Positions 40,225 to 49,741 of a stretch of DNA of 64,000 nt are shown one piece after another. The stretch's first letter is position 1. Each line of letters begins with the position of its first letter. Where the stretch lies: contig NZ_BBQF01000001.1 in assembly GCF_000813345.1 (NCBI RefSeq), positions 62,001 to 126,000 of the forward strand, given 5' to 3'. Made by a program: the position numbers and the translations under genes. This stretch comes from Sulfurospirillum arsenophilum NBRC 109478. GTDB lineage: Bacteria > Campylobacterota > Campylobacteria > Campylobacterales > Sulfurospirillaceae. Under the pieces are notes generated by a model, which saw nothing but the letters and a program-made list of their open reading frames with translations, searched no databases and was not told the DNA's origin.

Positions 40225-40280
40225 TTACATGTAAAGATTAAAAAAGTTTTGTTACAATTTGCTAATCATTTTACATGTAA
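40225..40280. promoter_or_regulatory. glmM promoter region with two palindrome copies
   Basis: The 344-base gap between rpsT and glmM (39956-40299) is AT-rich. It holds the rpsT promoter, two TTACATGTAA copies at 40225..40234 and 40271..40280 (centres 46 bases apart), and between them a likely -10 box TACAAT at 40253..40258 for glmM. No other gene is visible in the gap; an open frame starting at 40162 is merely the upstream extension of glmM. Confidence 0.5.
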
Positions 40281-40299
40281 CGAGAAAATAGGAACAACA

Positions 40300-41640
40300 A
40301 TGAAACTTTTTGGAACCGATGGAGTGAGAGGCAAAGCAGGTAAGAAACTGAGTGCTTTTATGGCAATGCGTTTGGCAATGGCCGCAGGTATCTATTTTCG
40401 TAAAAACTCTATTACTAATAAAATTTTAGTGGGGAAAGACACTAGACGCAGTGGCTATATGATTGAAAATGCAATTGTTTCAGGATTAACAGCCGTTGGT
40501 TATGACGTTAGACAAATTGGCCCTATGCCAACACCTGCTATTGCTTTTTTAACAGAAGATATGCGCTGTGATGCAGGTATTATGATCAGTGCATCACACA
40601 ATCCGTATTTTGATAATGGTATTAAGTTTTTTGATTCGTTTGGTAATAAGCTAGGTGAAACAGAAGAAGATGCAATTGAAAAGATCTATTATGATGATGC
40701 TTTAATTGAAGCCAATCAAAAAATAGAGTTTGATATTGGGCGGTCCAAAAGAGTCGATGATGTTATTGGTCGCTACATTGTTCAGATCAAAAACTCGTTT
40801 CCAAAGAACTTGACGCTGAAAGGTCTTCGCATTGTTCTTGACACTGCCAATGGCGCGGCTTATAAAGTAGCACCTACTATTTTCAATGAACTAGGGGCGG
40901 ATGTCATTATTATAAATGATGAGCCAAATGGCAGTAATATTAATCTTAATTGCGGAGCCCTACATCCAGAAGAATTGGGCGAAGAGGTAAGACGTTTGAG
41001 AGCAGACATAGGTTTTGCCTTTGATGGGGATGCTGATAGGCTAGTCGTAGTTGACGAAAATGGTAATCCCATACACGGTGACAAACTTCTAGGTAAAATC
41101 GCAACTTTTTTAAATAGTCAAAACAGACTTGCTAACAAAGGTGTGTGCGTTACTGTTATGAGTAATCAAGCGTTAGAAGATTATTTGGGTAAAACAGGCA
41201 TAAAAACCTACCGTTGCGATGTAGGTGACAAAAATGTTTTAGAAGCCTTATATAGGGAAAAAATTAACTTTGGTGGAGAACAAAGTGGACATATTATTCT
41301 CTCCGATTTTGCTAAAACAGGAGATGCGTTAGTAGCAGCACTCGCTGTTATGCACTGTATGCTCACAGAGAAGCAAAAGGTGAGTCAATTATTCAATCCT
41401 TTTGAACTTTATCCTCAATTGCAACAAAACATTAAAATTGACAATAAAATACCTCTTTCTGAACTTAAAGGTTATGATAAATTGGTGACAGAGTTAGAAA
41501 GTAAGAAAATGAGAGTGCTTATTCGTTACTCAGGCACAGAAAATTTACTACGTATTTTACTGGAAGGTCAGAATGAAAAAGTTCTTGAAGATAGTCTGGA
41601 GAAGACCGTTAAATTTTTTAAAAGTGCTTTAAATGAATAG
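40300..41640 (+). CDS. glmM: Phosphoglucosamine mutase
   Basis: Interconverts glucosamine 6-phosphate and 1-phosphate for UDP-GlcNAc. [14 protein letters not shown] is the invariant start; [16 protein letters not shown] holds the phosphoserine, [14 protein letters not shown] the metal loop, and [15 protein letters not shown] the phosphate site. 446 residues. The ATG at 40300 has AGGA upstream. The stop overlaps the lspA start by 8 bases. Confidence 0.96.
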   Translation: MKLFGTDGVRGKAGKKLSAFMAMRLAMAAGIYFRKNSITNKILVGKDTRRSGYMIENAIVSGLTAVGYDVRQIGPMPTPAIAFLTEDMRCDAGIMISASHNPYFDNGIKFFDSFGNKLGETEEDAIEKIYYDDALIEANQKIEFDIGRSKRVDDVIGRYIVQIKNSFPKNLTLKGLRIVLDTANGAAYKVAPTIFNELGADVIIINDEPNGSNINLNCGALHPEELGEEVRRLRADIGFAFDGDADRLVVVDENGNPIHGDKLLGKIATFLNSQNRLANKGVCVTVMSNQALEDYLGKTGIKTYRCDVGDKNVLEALYREKINFGGEQSGHIILSDFAKTGDALVAALAVMHCMLTEKQKVSQLFNPFELYPQLQQNIKIDNKIPLSELKGYDKLVTELESKKMRVLIRYSGTENLLRILLEGQNEKVLEDSLEKTVKFFKSALNE

Positions 41641-42079
41641 AACATGGATCGTTAGTCTTGTTTCTTTATGCCTTGTTTTTGTTGCAGATCAAATGATTAA
41701 AGCTCTTTTTTTAGAAGGTTTCCGTTGGTATGGGGATTATTTTTCATTGATTTTGACGTATAATAAAGGTGTTGCATTCTCAATGTTTGCATTTTTGGAA
41801 GAGTATTTAAAATATATACAGCTCTTGTTCGTAAGTGGTTTAGGAGTTTATCTTTTTTTTCGAAAAGAGGTCCTGCAAAACTATAGCTTACCTATTGGTA
41901 TTATTGCAGGTGCAGCGCTCAGCAACATTTACGATCGCTTTATCCATGGCGGTGTCGTTGATTATTTCTTTTGGCATTATGGCTTTGAATTTGCTGTTTT
42001 CAATTTTGCTGATGTTATGATTGATTTTGGAGTACTTTTAATTTTATACCGTTCATGGAGAAGCCCAAAAGAGGCTTGA
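41633..42079 (+). CDS. lspA: Lipoprotein signal peptidase
   Basis: Aspartic membrane protease that cleaves prolipoprotein signal peptides. Four transmembrane helices; catalytic Asp residues in GGVVDYFFW and [11 protein letters not shown], with NKGVAFS and NIYDRF also conserved. 148 residues, normal. Overlaps glmM, so co-expressed. Confidence 0.95.
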   Translation: MNRTWIVSLVSLCLVFVADQMIKALFLEGFRWYGDYFSLILTYNKGVAFSMFAFLEEYLKYIQLLFVSGLGVYLFFRKEVLQNYSLPIGIIAGAALSNIYDRFIHGGVVDYFFWHYGFEFAVFNFADVMIDFGVLLILYRSWRSPKEA

Positions 42080-42136
42080 AAGTGCGATTTTACCTCTTTT
42101 GATTTAAAAAATAGTTGCATTTTTATTTTTTTTTGG

Positions 42137-42142
42137 TATAAT
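42137..42142 (+). promoter_or_regulatory. -10 box for tRNA-Val and thrS
   Basis: TATAAT preceded by a long T-run (TTTTTTTTTGGTATAATC), 20 bases before the tRNA 5' end. Confidence 0.55.
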
Positions 42143-42161
42143 CTCAGCTCTTAAATTGTGT

Positions 42162-42237
42162 GGCCGCGTAGCTCAGTTGGTAGAGCACTACCTCGACAAG
42201 GTAGTGGTCGGAGGTTCGAATCCTCTCGCGACCACCA
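42162..42237 (+). tRNA. tRNA-Val (GAC)
   Basis: Cloverleaf with anticodon stem CTACC/GGTAG and loop TCGACAA, giving GAC; T-loop TTCGAAT; encoded CCA. The acceptor stem GGCCGCG/CGCGACC has one C-A mismatch at 3-70, where T-A would be expected. It lies 52 bases before thrS on the same strand. Confidence 0.92.
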
Positions 42238-42289
42238 TTTTTTGTTCTCCCGTCTGTTTGGGAGTTCATACAAGTAAAAGGATCTGATT

Positions 42290-44107
42290 ATGATGAATGA
42301 TGTTATAGCCTACAAAGAAGGCGCTCTTGTCATCGACACCCAAACTGCTACTGCTTCCTCAAAGACTTACGAAGACAAAATCTTATTTGACAACTCTAAA
42401 GATGCCCTTGAAGTGATCCGTCATTCATGTGCGCACTTAATGGCTCAAGCGATTAAAGCGTTGTACAAAGATGCACAATTTTTTGTTGGACCTGTCATTG
42501 AAGATGGTTTTTACTATGATTTTCGTGTCAATGAAAAGATCGGTGATGCTGATCTTAAAGAGATTGAAAAAAAGATGGCAGAGCTCGCCAATGCCAAGTT
42601 GCCAATTGAGAAGAGTTATACTACTAAAGCGGCCGTTACTCAACATTTTGCACACGATGATCTTAAGCAAGAAGTCTTGCTTAGAATTCCTGATGGTGAA
42701 GTTTCCATCTATAAGCAAGGGGATTTTGAAGATTTATGTCGTGGCCCTCACGTTCCCAATACCAAATATCTTAGATTTTTTAAACTCATCAAAGTAGCAG
42801 GTGCCTACCTTGGAGGAGATGAAAAACGTGAGATGCTTACCCGTATCTACGGTATAGCTTTTGCAGATAAAGAGAGTCTCAAAGATTATGTTACTATGAT
42901 TGAAGAGGCGAAGAAACGAGATCATCGTAAACTTGGTAATGAATTAAAGCTCTTTACCTTTGATGATGAAGTAGGTGCAGGACTTCCTATTTGGTTGCCA
43001 AATGGAGGAAAATTAAGAAGTAAATTAGAGCAACTTCTTTTTAAAGCACATAGACAACGCGGATATTTACCTGTGCGTGGACCTGAACTTTTAAAATCAG
43101 ATGCATGGAAAATCAGTGGACATTACCAAAATTATGGTGAAAATATGTATTTTACTGTGATTGATGAATCTGAATATGGTATTAAGCCGATGAACTGTTT
43201 AGGACATATCAAAGTGTTCCAAAGCGAGGTTAGAAGTTACCGTGATTTACCTCTCAAATTTTTTGAATACGGTGTTGTTCATCGCCATGAAAAAAGTGGT
43301 GTATTACATGGACTTTTTAGGGTGCGCGAATTTACTCAAGATGATGCTCATATTTTCTGTACACCTGATCAAATTAAAGAGAATGTTCTAGAAATTTTAA
43401 GTTTTGTCGATTCTATTATGAAAACTTTTGGGTTTAAGTATGAGATGGAAATTTCAACTCGTCCTGAGAAATCAATTGGCGATGAAAAATATTGGGATGC
43501 TGCAACCGAAGGCTTAAAAAAAGCACTTGATGAAAACGGCATTAAATACGGCATTGATGAAGGTGGCGGAGCATTTTATGGTCCTAAAATTGACATTAAA
43601 ATTACCGATGCGCTCAAACGTAAATGGCAATGTGGAACCATTCAAGTTGACTTTAACTTGCCTGAGCGTTTTGATATTTCTTATGTTGATGCAAACAATG
43701 AGCATGCGCGACCTGTAATGTTACACCGCGCAATTTTAGGTTCATTTGAGCGCTTTATTGGTATTTTAATTGAGCACACCTCTGGTGAGTTTCCATTCTT
43801 TATAGCACCAATTCAAGCTGTGATCGTGCCAATTTCTGATGCTCACTTAGCGTATGCAAAAACATTAGCAAATGAGTTGATGCACGAGGGCATTGATGTT
43901 GAGATATCTTCTAAAAATGAGAGTCTCAATAAACGTATTCGCAATGCTGAAACAATGCGTGTACCGATGATTTTGGTCATTGGTGATGCAGAAGTTGAAG
44001 GACAAAGCGTTGCCGTAAGAGATAGACGTGAAAGAACACAGTATAATTTAACAAAAGAAGCATTAATATCAAATATGAAGGAGAAACTTAGTGAGGTACA
44101 CTTTTGA
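42290..44107 (+). CDS. thrS: Threonine--tRNA ligase
   Basis: Class II synthetase charging tRNA-Thr. The editing domain ([19 protein letters not shown]-type) is at about residues 45-200. The catalytic core has [12 protein letters not shown] (zinc Cys), [13 protein letters not shown] (motif 2) and a C-terminal anticodon domain. 605 residues; the N-terminal TGS domain is mostly missing, as in other Campylobacterota. AAGGA precedes the ATG. It heads the thrS-infC-rpmI-rplT operon. A hairpin CTCCC/GGGAG lies in its leader at about 42247-42262. Confidence 0.96.
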   Translation: MMNDVIAYKEGALVIDTQTATASSKTYEDKILFDNSKDALEVIRHSCAHLMAQAIKALYKDAQFFVGPVIEDGFYYDFRVNEKIGDADLKEIEKKMAELANAKLPIEKSYTTKAAVTQHFAHDDLKQEVLLRIPDGEVSIYKQGDFEDLCRGPHVPNTKYLRFFKLIKVAGAYLGGDEKREMLTRIYGIAFADKESLKDYVTMIEEAKKRDHRKLGNELKLFTFDDEVGAGLPIWLPNGGKLRSKLEQLLFKAHRQRGYLPVRGPELLKSDAWKISGHYQNYGENMYFTVIDESEYGIKPMNCLGHIKVFQSEVRSYRDLPLKFFEYGVVHRHEKSGVLHGLFRVREFTQDDAHIFCTPDQIKENVLEILSFVDSIMKTFGFKYEMEISTRPEKSIGDEKYWDAATEGLKKALDENGIKYGIDEGGGAFYGPKIDIKITDALKRKWQCGTIQVDFNLPERFDISYVDANNEHARPVMLHRAILGSFERFIGILIEHTSGEFPFFIAPIQAVIVPISDAHLAYAKTLANELMHEGIDVEISSKNESLNKRIRNAETMRVPMILVIGDAEVEGQSVAVRDRRERTQYNLTKEALISNMKEKLSEVHF

Positions 44108-44619
44108 GTAAAGACAAAGAAGTCATGCTAAACGACGAGATCAGGGCAGCTGAGGTAAGATGTGTTGGTGACGATGGCACGCAATATGGCATCATTACCA
44201 GAAAAGAGGCTCTTGCGAAAGCAGACGAGCTAGGATTAGATCTCGTTTTAATTGCACCTGATGCAAATCCGCCTGTTTGCAAAATTATGAACTATGGCAA
44301 GTTCAAGTACCAACAAGAGAAAAAACTGAAAGAAGCTCGCAAAAATCAGAAAATTATTGAGATCAAAGAGATCAAACTTTCTGTTAAAATTGCGGCTAAT
44401 GATGTTCACTATAAAGTTAAACATGCCAGAGAGTTTTTGGAAGAGGGAAAGCATGTACGTTTTAGAGTTTTTCTAAAAGGTCGTGAGATGTCTAATCCAG
44501 AGATTGGTGAACAGGTTTTAGAGAATCTTTGGCCTCTGATAGAAGATATTGCAGAGCGTGAAAAGACACCAAAGCTTGAAGGTCGTTATATTAATATGCT
44601 GGTCACTCCTAAAAAGTAA
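44104..44619 (+). CDS. infC: Translation initiation factor IF-3
   Basis: Binds 30S subunits and proofreads initiation. [20 protein letters not shown] is the N-domain start and [20 protein letters not shown] the linker; the C-domain ends in [16 protein letters not shown]. 171 residues. It starts at TTG, overlapping the thrS stop by 4 bases; a non-ATG start is usual for infC and lets IF-3 control its own synthesis. Confidence 0.95.
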   Translation: MSKDKEVMLNDEIRAAEVRCVGDDGTQYGIITRKEALAKADELGLDLVLIAPDANPPVCKIMNYGKFKYQQEKKLKEARKNQKIIEIKEIKLSVKIAANDVHYKVKHAREFLEEGKHVRFRVFLKGREMSNPEIGEQVLENLWPLIEDIAEREKTPKLEGRYINMLVTPKK

Positions 44620-44745
44620 CCTGAACTCGTCGCAATCTTTCATTGTTTTAATCCCCTCTAAGGAAAATTAAGCTATTATAGCCGTTTTCTAATGCTAGGG
44701 GGGATATTTCCTCATTAGATTTTAGAATAAATTCAAGGAGTAAGC

Positions 44746-44940
44746 ATGCCGAAAATGAAAACGGTACGCGGTGCAGCTAAACGTTTTAGAGCAGGTAAGA
44801 ACAGGATCAAAAGAGGCGCAGCCTTTAGAAGTCATATTCTTACTAAAAAACCAACGAAAAGAATGCGTGGTTTGAAAGTTGCTAAATCTGTTAATGCACG
44901 CGATGAGAAGTCCGTTAAATTAATGCTTTGTAAAGCGTAA
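44746..44940 (+). CDS. rpmI: 50S ribosomal protein L35
   Basis: 64 residues, basic: [19 protein letters not shown] is characteristic. AAGGAG upstream. The 126-base gap before it contains a TATTAT box at about 44674 that could be an internal promoter. Confidence 0.96.
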   Translation: MPKMKTVRGAAKRFRAGKNRIKRGAAFRSHILTKKPTKRMRGLKVAKSVNARDEKSVKLMLCKA

Positions 44941-45055
44941 TTTAAAAAGAGTTTTTGACAAGAGTCATTCACCCTACATGTAATGTTCCCCTCGTTTATG
45001 AGGGCAAGTTCCCCAGTGGGACACCGACATTGATTTATTTGGTCAAGGAGACACC
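44941..45055 (+). promoter_or_regulatory. rpmI-rplT spacer with hairpins
   Basis: The 115-base spacer holds a hairpin CCCTC/GAGGG at 44989..45004, a small stem TCCC/GGGA just after, and a TACATGTAA variant at 44975. In other bacteria L20 represses its operon through leader structures, so this may be an L20 binding region; that is inference. Confidence 0.3.
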
Positions 45056-45409
45056 ATGGCAAGAGTAAAAACAGGTATCGTCAGAAGAAGACGTCACAAG
45101 AAAATTTTAAAGATGGCAAGAGGCTTCTTTAGTGGAAGAAGAAAACACTTTAGAAAAGCGAAAGAGCAAATTGAGAGAAGTTTAGTTTATGCATTCCGTG
45201 ATAGAAGACAAAAGAAAAGAGATTTTAGAAGACTTTGGATCACACGTATTAATGCAGCATGTAGACTTAACGATATCAGCTACTCACGTTTCATCAATGC
45301 TCTAAACAAAGCAAATATTGATTTAGACAGAAAAATTCTTGCAGATATGGCGATGAATGACCCTGAAGCCTTTGCAACTGTTGTAAAACAAGCAAAAGCA
45401 GCACTTTAA
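45056..45409 (+). CDS. rplT: 50S ribosomal protein L20
   Basis: 117 residues: [20 protein letters not shown] and the [15 protein letters not shown] block are diagnostic. AAGGAG upstream. Last gene of the operon, followed by a strong hairpin. Confidence 0.97.
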   Translation: MARVKTGIVRRRRHKKILKMARGFFSGRRKHFRKAKEQIERSLVYAFRDRRQKKRDFRRLWITRINAACRLNDISYSRFINALNKANIDLDRKILADMAMNDPEAFATVVKQAKAAL

Positions 45410-45420
45410 TATCCATTTTG

Positions 45421-45458
45421 CTAAATGATGGCTAGTCCATCATTTAGCATCCCTCTTT
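45421..45458 (+). terminator. Terminator of the infC-rplT operon
   Basis: Perfect 11-bp stem CTAAATGATGG / CCATCATTTAG with a 5-base loop, followed by CATCCCTCTTT. Confidence 0.65.
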
Positions 45459-45738
45459 AAATTTATTCCACCACAAATCTTTTTTTTAATATACCAAATT
45501 ATTTTATAACCTACAAAACAATTACTATGTCAATATCGCTTAAAAAAGTCTATACGTAGTGCAAAAAAGATACCTAAAGCCAAAAATAAAAGACTTCAAG
45601 ACTGTCAAACTTTCTTACTACTGATAAGATTCAACCATGTGGATTAGAAGTATTTCCCTCTGTAATAAGAAAAAGTTAGGATACGATTCGAGCTCATGCT
45701 TCAAGTAAATTATAAGTAGTGTGTGGGGGGGAGTAAAT
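45459..45738. other. AT-rich gap with no gene recognised
   Basis: Between the rplT terminator and the ccoG terminator I find no open frame with a ribosome site on either strand; the longest is about 21 codons (GTG at about 45559). It ends in a run of seven G. It may be a decayed gene, but nothing recognisable remains. Confidence 0.5.
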
Positions 45739-45768
45739 CGCGTAAGGAGAGTAGGGTTTCCTTACGCG
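45739..45768 (-). terminator. Hairpin after ccoG
   Basis: Perfect 10-bp stem CGCGTAAGGA / TCCTTACGCG with a 10-base loop, 13 bases after the ccoG stop on the minus strand. Confidence 0.55.
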
Positions 45769-45780
45769 AAAGATAAGTGT

Positions 45781-47151
45781 TTAGGGACGTATATCACTTT
45801 TTTTAGGGTAAATGAAGATTGTATGTCGATCAACTACAATCTTTTCTTTTGCATCAACGGCAAATGCTTTAATGCTAATAGGAAGATCTTCCCCTTCAAC
45901 TTTAAGCTCTTTTGGAACAGAGACAAGAATGACCACTTTTTTTACTTTTTCACCAGCACTAAGTAAGAAAGGTTCACTTGGTTTATCAATTTTAATGTCA
46001 CTATGAGAGACCTCAAAGTAGTAAAGATGATCTTTAGAGTCTGTATTTTGAAATAAAAATGTGTAGACATTTTCAACGGTTTTACCATCATCTGCCATTT
46101 TATAAAGTTGACTTGTGCGATTAATATTTAAAAGCATATATTCTTTTTGCGTACCCATGGCAAAAAGCCCAATTAATGCAATGGTCAGTGCAACCATATA
46201 TGCAATTGTTCTAAAACGGAAATATTCTGTTTTGATTCCTTTTTCCGCGGCATTAGAGCTAGTCCATGTAATCAAAGAAGTTTTTCCAAGTTTTTCCATA
46301 ACTGGTGTACATGCATCAGCACACTCCAAGCAGTTAATACACTCTAACTGCATTCCTTTACGAATATCAATGTGCGTTGGACATACGCGAACACAAGCTT
46401 CACATCCGGTACAATCATCGGTTGCTAAAGGAGGCTTACTGCTTAGCTTAATACCTTTAGCATCATAAATTTGACCACCGCGTTTTTCATCATAAATCGT
46501 TTGAATCGTATTTTCATCAAAGAGTGCTGATTGGATACGTGCATAAGGGCAGATATAAACACAAAAATTCTCTTTGAGCGCAACAACATCGTATACTAAA
46601 AACGTCGTAATGCAGATTAAAAAGCCATACATTACACTATTTTCAAGAGGGTCTTTCAGATAAGTAAAAAAGTCTTCAGGAGGGATGAAGTACCACAAAA
46701 AGTTAGAGGCTGCCAAAGCTGCTAAAAATGCCCATATGAGAATAGCGAGTATACGTTTAATGATCTGTCCCTCTTCAGGCTCTTTTTGTTTGTTTTTAAG
46801 GCTCTTACGTATGCCAAGAAGAGATGTTTGTATAAGATCACGGAAGATAACTCTAAAAATTGTTTGTGGACAGGCCCAACCACACCAAACACGTCCACCA
46901 AGAGTTGTAATAAAAAAGATACCTAAGAAAAAAAGCATGATAACAAAAGGCATTAAGTAAAGCTCTTGCATATCAAACGTGGTAAAAAGAAGATGTAACT
47001 GTTTTTTATCAAAACTGAGTAAAAAGAAATGTTTTCCTTCTATAGTTATAAATGGCAATATAAGGGAAATAAGCGTAATAATGCCAAAACTAATATAGCG
47101 TTTCAATCTATAATAAATAGGTTGAACTGAGCAATCGCTATTACAATTCAT
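45781..47151 (-). CDS. ccoG: Cytochrome c oxidase accessory protein CcoG
   Basis: Membrane iron-sulfur protein (FixG/RdxA family) needed for cbb3 oxidase assembly, probably as a copper reductase. Transmembrane helices near residues 18-35, 65-85, 135-155 and 175-195, a heme/FeS-linked GRVWCGWACPQT motif, and two ferredoxin clusters (CTGCEACVRVCPTHID and CINCLECADACTP). A periplasmic Ig-like C-terminal domain follows the last helix. 456 residues. Its start overlaps the end of the regulator gene upstream by 11 bases. No ccoNOQP in the window. Confidence 0.93.
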   Translation of the reverse strand: MNCNSDCSVQPIYYRLKRYISFGIITLISLILPFITIEGKHFFLLSFDKKQLHLLFTTFDMQELYLMPFVIMLFFLGIFFITTLGGRVWCGWACPQTIFRVIFRDLIQTSLLGIRKSLKNKQKEPEEGQIIKRILAILIWAFLAALAASNFLWYFIPPEDFFTYLKDPLENSVMYGFLICITTFLVYDVVALKENFCVYICPYARIQSALFDENTIQTIYDEKRGGQIYDAKGIKLSSKPPLATDDCTGCEACVRVCPTHIDIRKGMQLECINCLECADACTPVMEKLGKTSLITWTSSNAAEKGIKTEYFRFRTIAYMVALTIALIGLFAMGTQKEYMLLNINRTSQLYKMADDGKTVENVYTFLFQNTDSKDHLYYFEVSHSDIKIDKPSEPFLLSAGEKVKKVVILVSVPKELKVEGEDLPISIKAFAVDAKEKIVVDRHTIFIYPKKSDIRP

Positions 47152-47839
47152 GGTGTAATCCTTCTGTTTGATCGATAGGTTGTTTAATGAGTGAACACTC
47201 TTTTGTCGCCTGGGACTTAGTAAGTGTTAGTGGTTGTTTTTGAGATGATTGGAGTAGGGTAATTTTTGCTTTAACAAGCTCTTTGAGACCTCTTGAGTTG
47301 ACATAGTCTTTTAGCGAGGTACGGCTTACATGTAAAATCTTCGCAATTTCACTAATCGAGGTATGGCTTTCAAGGAATTCAATAATTTGAGGTCGATACG
47401 TATCAAATTTTGATTTGGACATGCGTCCTTTAGGTCTTCCTTGGGCTTTTTCTTTGTCTAACTTTTTATTGAGTTCACGTTGTTTGACAAGCAAATCAAG
47501 TAATACTAAGGGCTTTGTGTCAACATGAATACAAACATTAACATCAGCAATATGGACTGAAATAGAACGTGTAAGTAAACATTCAAAAATTTTGACCAGC
47601 TCTTCAACGTTTTTGGAAAAAGTGAAAAGATCAAAGATAATAATATGATCATGTTTTGAAAGGGAACGCAAGAATCCTTTGAACTCTTTTCGTTCTTCGA
47701 GTTCAAGTGTAGGATCGGAGTTTTCGATCTCTGTAGTATTGATTTTTAGATCATGATGGTGTGCATACTTTAGGATCTGTTTTTGTTGAACGATGATGGG
47801 AAAATCATCACTTCTATTTTTCAAAAGGACAATATTCAT
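47141..47839 (-). CDS. Serine-recombinase-like protein, probably a regulator
   Basis: 232 residues. The N-terminal 100 resemble the resolvase/invertase catalytic fold (strand, QQ-type turn, HIIIFDLFTFSKNVEELV), but the Arg of the usual DRLSRN motif is replaced (DLFTFSKN), so strand transfer is unlikely. A GRPKGR basic hinge follows at about 140, then a helix-turn-helix (TSISEIAKILHVSRTSLKDY) like the DNA-binding end of invertases. A basic tail completes it. Co-oriented with and overlapping ccoG, so a role in regulating oxidase assembly is a reasonable inference. No inverted repeats or att-like sites are seen nearby. Confidence 0.75.
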   Translation of the reverse strand: MNIVLLKNRSDDFPIIVQQKQILKYAHHHDLKINTTEIENSDPTLELEERKEFKGFLRSLSKHDHIIIFDLFTFSKNVEELVKIFECLLTRSISVHIADVNVCIHVDTKPLVLLDLLVKQRELNKKLDKEKAQGRPKGRMSKSKFDTYRPQIIEFLESHTSISEIAKILHVSRTSLKDYVNSRGLKELVKAKITLLQSSQKQPLTLTKSQATKECSLIKQPIDQTEGLHHEL

Positions 47840-47996
47840 AAAAATGTCACCTTTTTATCATTTGATGTGAACGAAAGTATACAGACATTGACGTAGAAAG
47901 TCAATATTAAATTGAATTTTTACGTCAGTTTTATTAAAATATGGTATCTAAGAAAAATAATCATATGAGTTAAGCTTACATGTAAAAGGAATTGGG

Positions 47997-48002
47997 TACA
48001 AT
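47997..48002 (+). promoter_or_regulatory. -10 box for rpsU
   Basis: TACAAT in TTGGGTACAATCC, 38 bases before the rpsU start. A TTACATGTAA copy (47976..47985) lies 11 bases upstream, about where a -35 element would be. Confidence 0.5.
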
Positions 48003-48040
48003 CCATTTTTAAAATTCATCAGAAAGGTGGTGGATAGAGT

Positions 48041-48253
48041 ATGCCAGGAATTAAAGTACATCCTAACGATTCGTTTGACGAAGCGTATAGAAAGTTCAAA
48101 AAACAAGTTGATCGTAACCTAGTTGTAACTGAAGTGCGTGCAAGACGTTTCTATGAAACAGCAACAGAAAAACGCAAAAAAGATAAAATTAGTGCTCGTA
48201 AAAAACAGTTGAAAAGACTTTATATGCTTCGCCGTTACGAGTCGAGACTCTAA
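48041..48253 (+). CDS. rpsU: 30S ribosomal protein S21
   Basis: 70 residues, basic C-terminal half: [20 protein letters not shown] then [13 protein letters not shown] and a lysine/arginine-rich helix. AAGGTGG precedes the ATG. Confidence 0.96.
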   Translation: MPGIKVHPNDSFDEAYRKFKKQVDRNLVVTEVRARRFYETATEKRKKDKISARKKQLKRLYMLRRYESRL

Positions 48254-48386
48254 CACACACAGCCAAGAAGTTAGCTTCTTGGCTTCTTCTCTTAACTCTC
48301 CAAAAAACTTTCTCAAAATAAACTAAACAAACCTATGATAACATGAATGTAAATATATTTCTCTTTGTTAGCAAAAGGGTTACAAG

Positions 48387-49100
48387 ATGGATAAAAAACT
48401 AACCGTTATTGAAGCGGCAAAGCTTTTAGGTGTGAGTAAAGAGGCTATCTATAATCGTTTACGAAGAGGCTCTTTGCAAAGTGTTATTGAAAATGGTGTG
48501 AAATACATTTTGCTAACAAAAAGCAGCCTCAAAGAAGGGCCAAATACACGTAAACTCGAAAATGTTACCGATAGCGCTTATGTGGAGCTTTTAAAAGTTC
48601 AACTGGAAGAGATGAAACTCAAAAATGAAAAACTAGAATCTGATAAAGAGCGCCTTATTGCTGATAAAGAGCGCCTTTTGATTGAATCTAAAGAAAAAAT
48701 AGAGATGATTTACAAAGAGAGAGATGAGCAACTTAAAGCCATTTTGACATTGGCTAATCGTCAAATTACACATACTGGAGCCGAGACAGTAACAACCAAT
48801 ACGTCTTCTACAAATATTCCTACACCAAAAAGTTCCACTGCGACACCTTTTTTCTTTGAAGAAGCAGATGTTCTCGATGAAGACGATGAGAGTAGGGTCG
48901 TGGAAGATATGTTTGAATCCTACAGTGACTGGAGAGATCTACGAAGCTACCTTAAAGAAAAAGGGTTTTCTAAAAAAGAGAAGCAACACATCAGCGATAA
49001 GATTGGTAAAAAAGTAGGTCAACTCAATGATGTGATGGACAAAGATGGCAAGCTTTTTATCAAAAAAGGGAAAAAGCTTAAAGAGATATTGGGAGAATAA
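48387..49100 (+). CDS. HTH and coiled-coil protein
   Basis: 237 residues. Residues 5-45 (LTVIEAAKLLGVSKEAIYNR, then a hairpin) are an excisionase/MerR-like winged helix. Residues 65-125 form a highly charged coiled coil with a repeated ESDKERLIADKERLLIE unit. A Thr/Ser linker follows and a conserved-looking basic C-terminal domain (DWRDLRSYLKEKGFSKKEKQ). Soluble. Followed by the UPF0323 lipoprotein after 6 bases. It may be DUF3972-like, but I am not sure. Probably a DNA-binding protein. Confidence 0.75.
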   Translation: MDKKLTVIEAAKLLGVSKEAIYNRLRRGSLQSVIENGVKYILLTKSSLKEGPNTRKLENVTDSAYVELLKVQLEEMKLKNEKLESDKERLIADKERLLIESKEKIEMIYKERDEQLKAILTLANRQITHTGAETVTTNTSSTNIPTPKSSTATPFFFEEADVLDEDDESRVVEDMFESYSDWRDLRSYLKEKGFSKKEKQHISDKIGKKVGQLNDVMDKDGKLFIKKGKKLKEILGE

Positions 49101-49106
49101 AAAGAG

Positions 49107-49739
49107 ATGAAGTATATTCGTAAAATTTCAGATTACATGATTGCCGGTGGTATTGGGGTGATGGTCATTGCTAGCATGCAAGGCTGTGACCAAAAAAAAG
49201 ATGAAAATAAAAATGCTCTAGCGGATGCTGCAAAAACGCAAGGTGCGCTTGTTATTGTCGATGAAAGTGCCACAGGTGAGTATAAAATTGCGGAAGAGTA
49301 TCCAAGTTCGACAACACGAGTCATTGTGCGAAAGCCTGATGGCAGTGAGCGCATTTTATCGCAAACAGAAATTGATGCTTTAGTACAAGAAGAGGCAAAG
49401 AAGATCGACAATAACACTTCTGCGCTTACAAATCCTCAAGTAAGTTCTGGATCAATGGGCCTAGGGGGTGTTTTACTCTCAAGTATTGCAGGTGCGATGA
49501 TTGGTAGCTGGATTGGTAATAAACTTTTTAACAATCAAAATTACCAAAATCAGCGTGCGACAACGTATAAATCGCCACAGGCCTATTCTCGTAGTACTTC
49601 TAGTTTTAATAAACCTATGTCTACATCAACGAGTAGCAGTGCTACTAAAAGCAGTGGCTTTTTTGGTTCTGGTTCCGGAAGTAGCAGTTCATCTAGCGGC
49701 ACTTCAAGTTCAAGTACTCCAACAAGCTCAGGAAGTTAA
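49107..49739 (+). CDS. UPF0323 family lipoprotein
   Basis: 210 residues. An N-terminal signal with GIGVMVIASMQGC (lipobox Cys at about 27) makes it a lipoprotein. A conserved segment (SATGEYKIAEEYPSSTTRVI, RKPDGSERILSQTEIDALVQ) is followed by a glycine-zipper-like GSMGLGGVLLSSIAGAMIGS segment and a long Ser/Thr low-complexity tail. The family is conserved in Campylobacterota next to the glutathionylspermidine-synthase-like gene; function unknown. Confidence 0.87.
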   Translation: MKYIRKISDYMIAGGIGVMVIASMQGCDQKKDENKNALADAAKTQGALVIVDESATGEYKIAEEYPSSTTRVIVRKPDGSERILSQTEIDALVQEEAKKIDNNTSALTNPQVSSGSMGLGGVLLSSIAGAMIGSWIGNKLFNNQNYQNQRATTYKSPQAYSRSTSSFNKPMSTSTSSSATKSSGFFGSGSGSSSSSSGTSSSSTPTSSGS

Positions 49740-49741
49740 TC

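Noticed and set aside
40162-40299. N-terminal extension of glmM
   Set aside because: The invariant [11 protein letters not shown] start is at 40300 with a proper ribosome site; the extension runs through the promoter and two palindromes.
45724-45730. Poly-G run as phase-variable tract
   Set aside because: Seven G in an intergenic gap, not in a gene or promoter I can support.
47840-48040. att-like or inverted sites next to the recombinase-like gene
   Set aside because: I found no inverted repeats except the general palindrome copy at 47976, so no inversion or integration site is supported.
49619-49736. Ser/Thr low-complexity repeat in the UPF0323 lipoprotein as a contingency locus
   Set aside because: The tail is AGT/AGC-rich but not a regular tandem tract; it looks like ordinary low-complexity protein.
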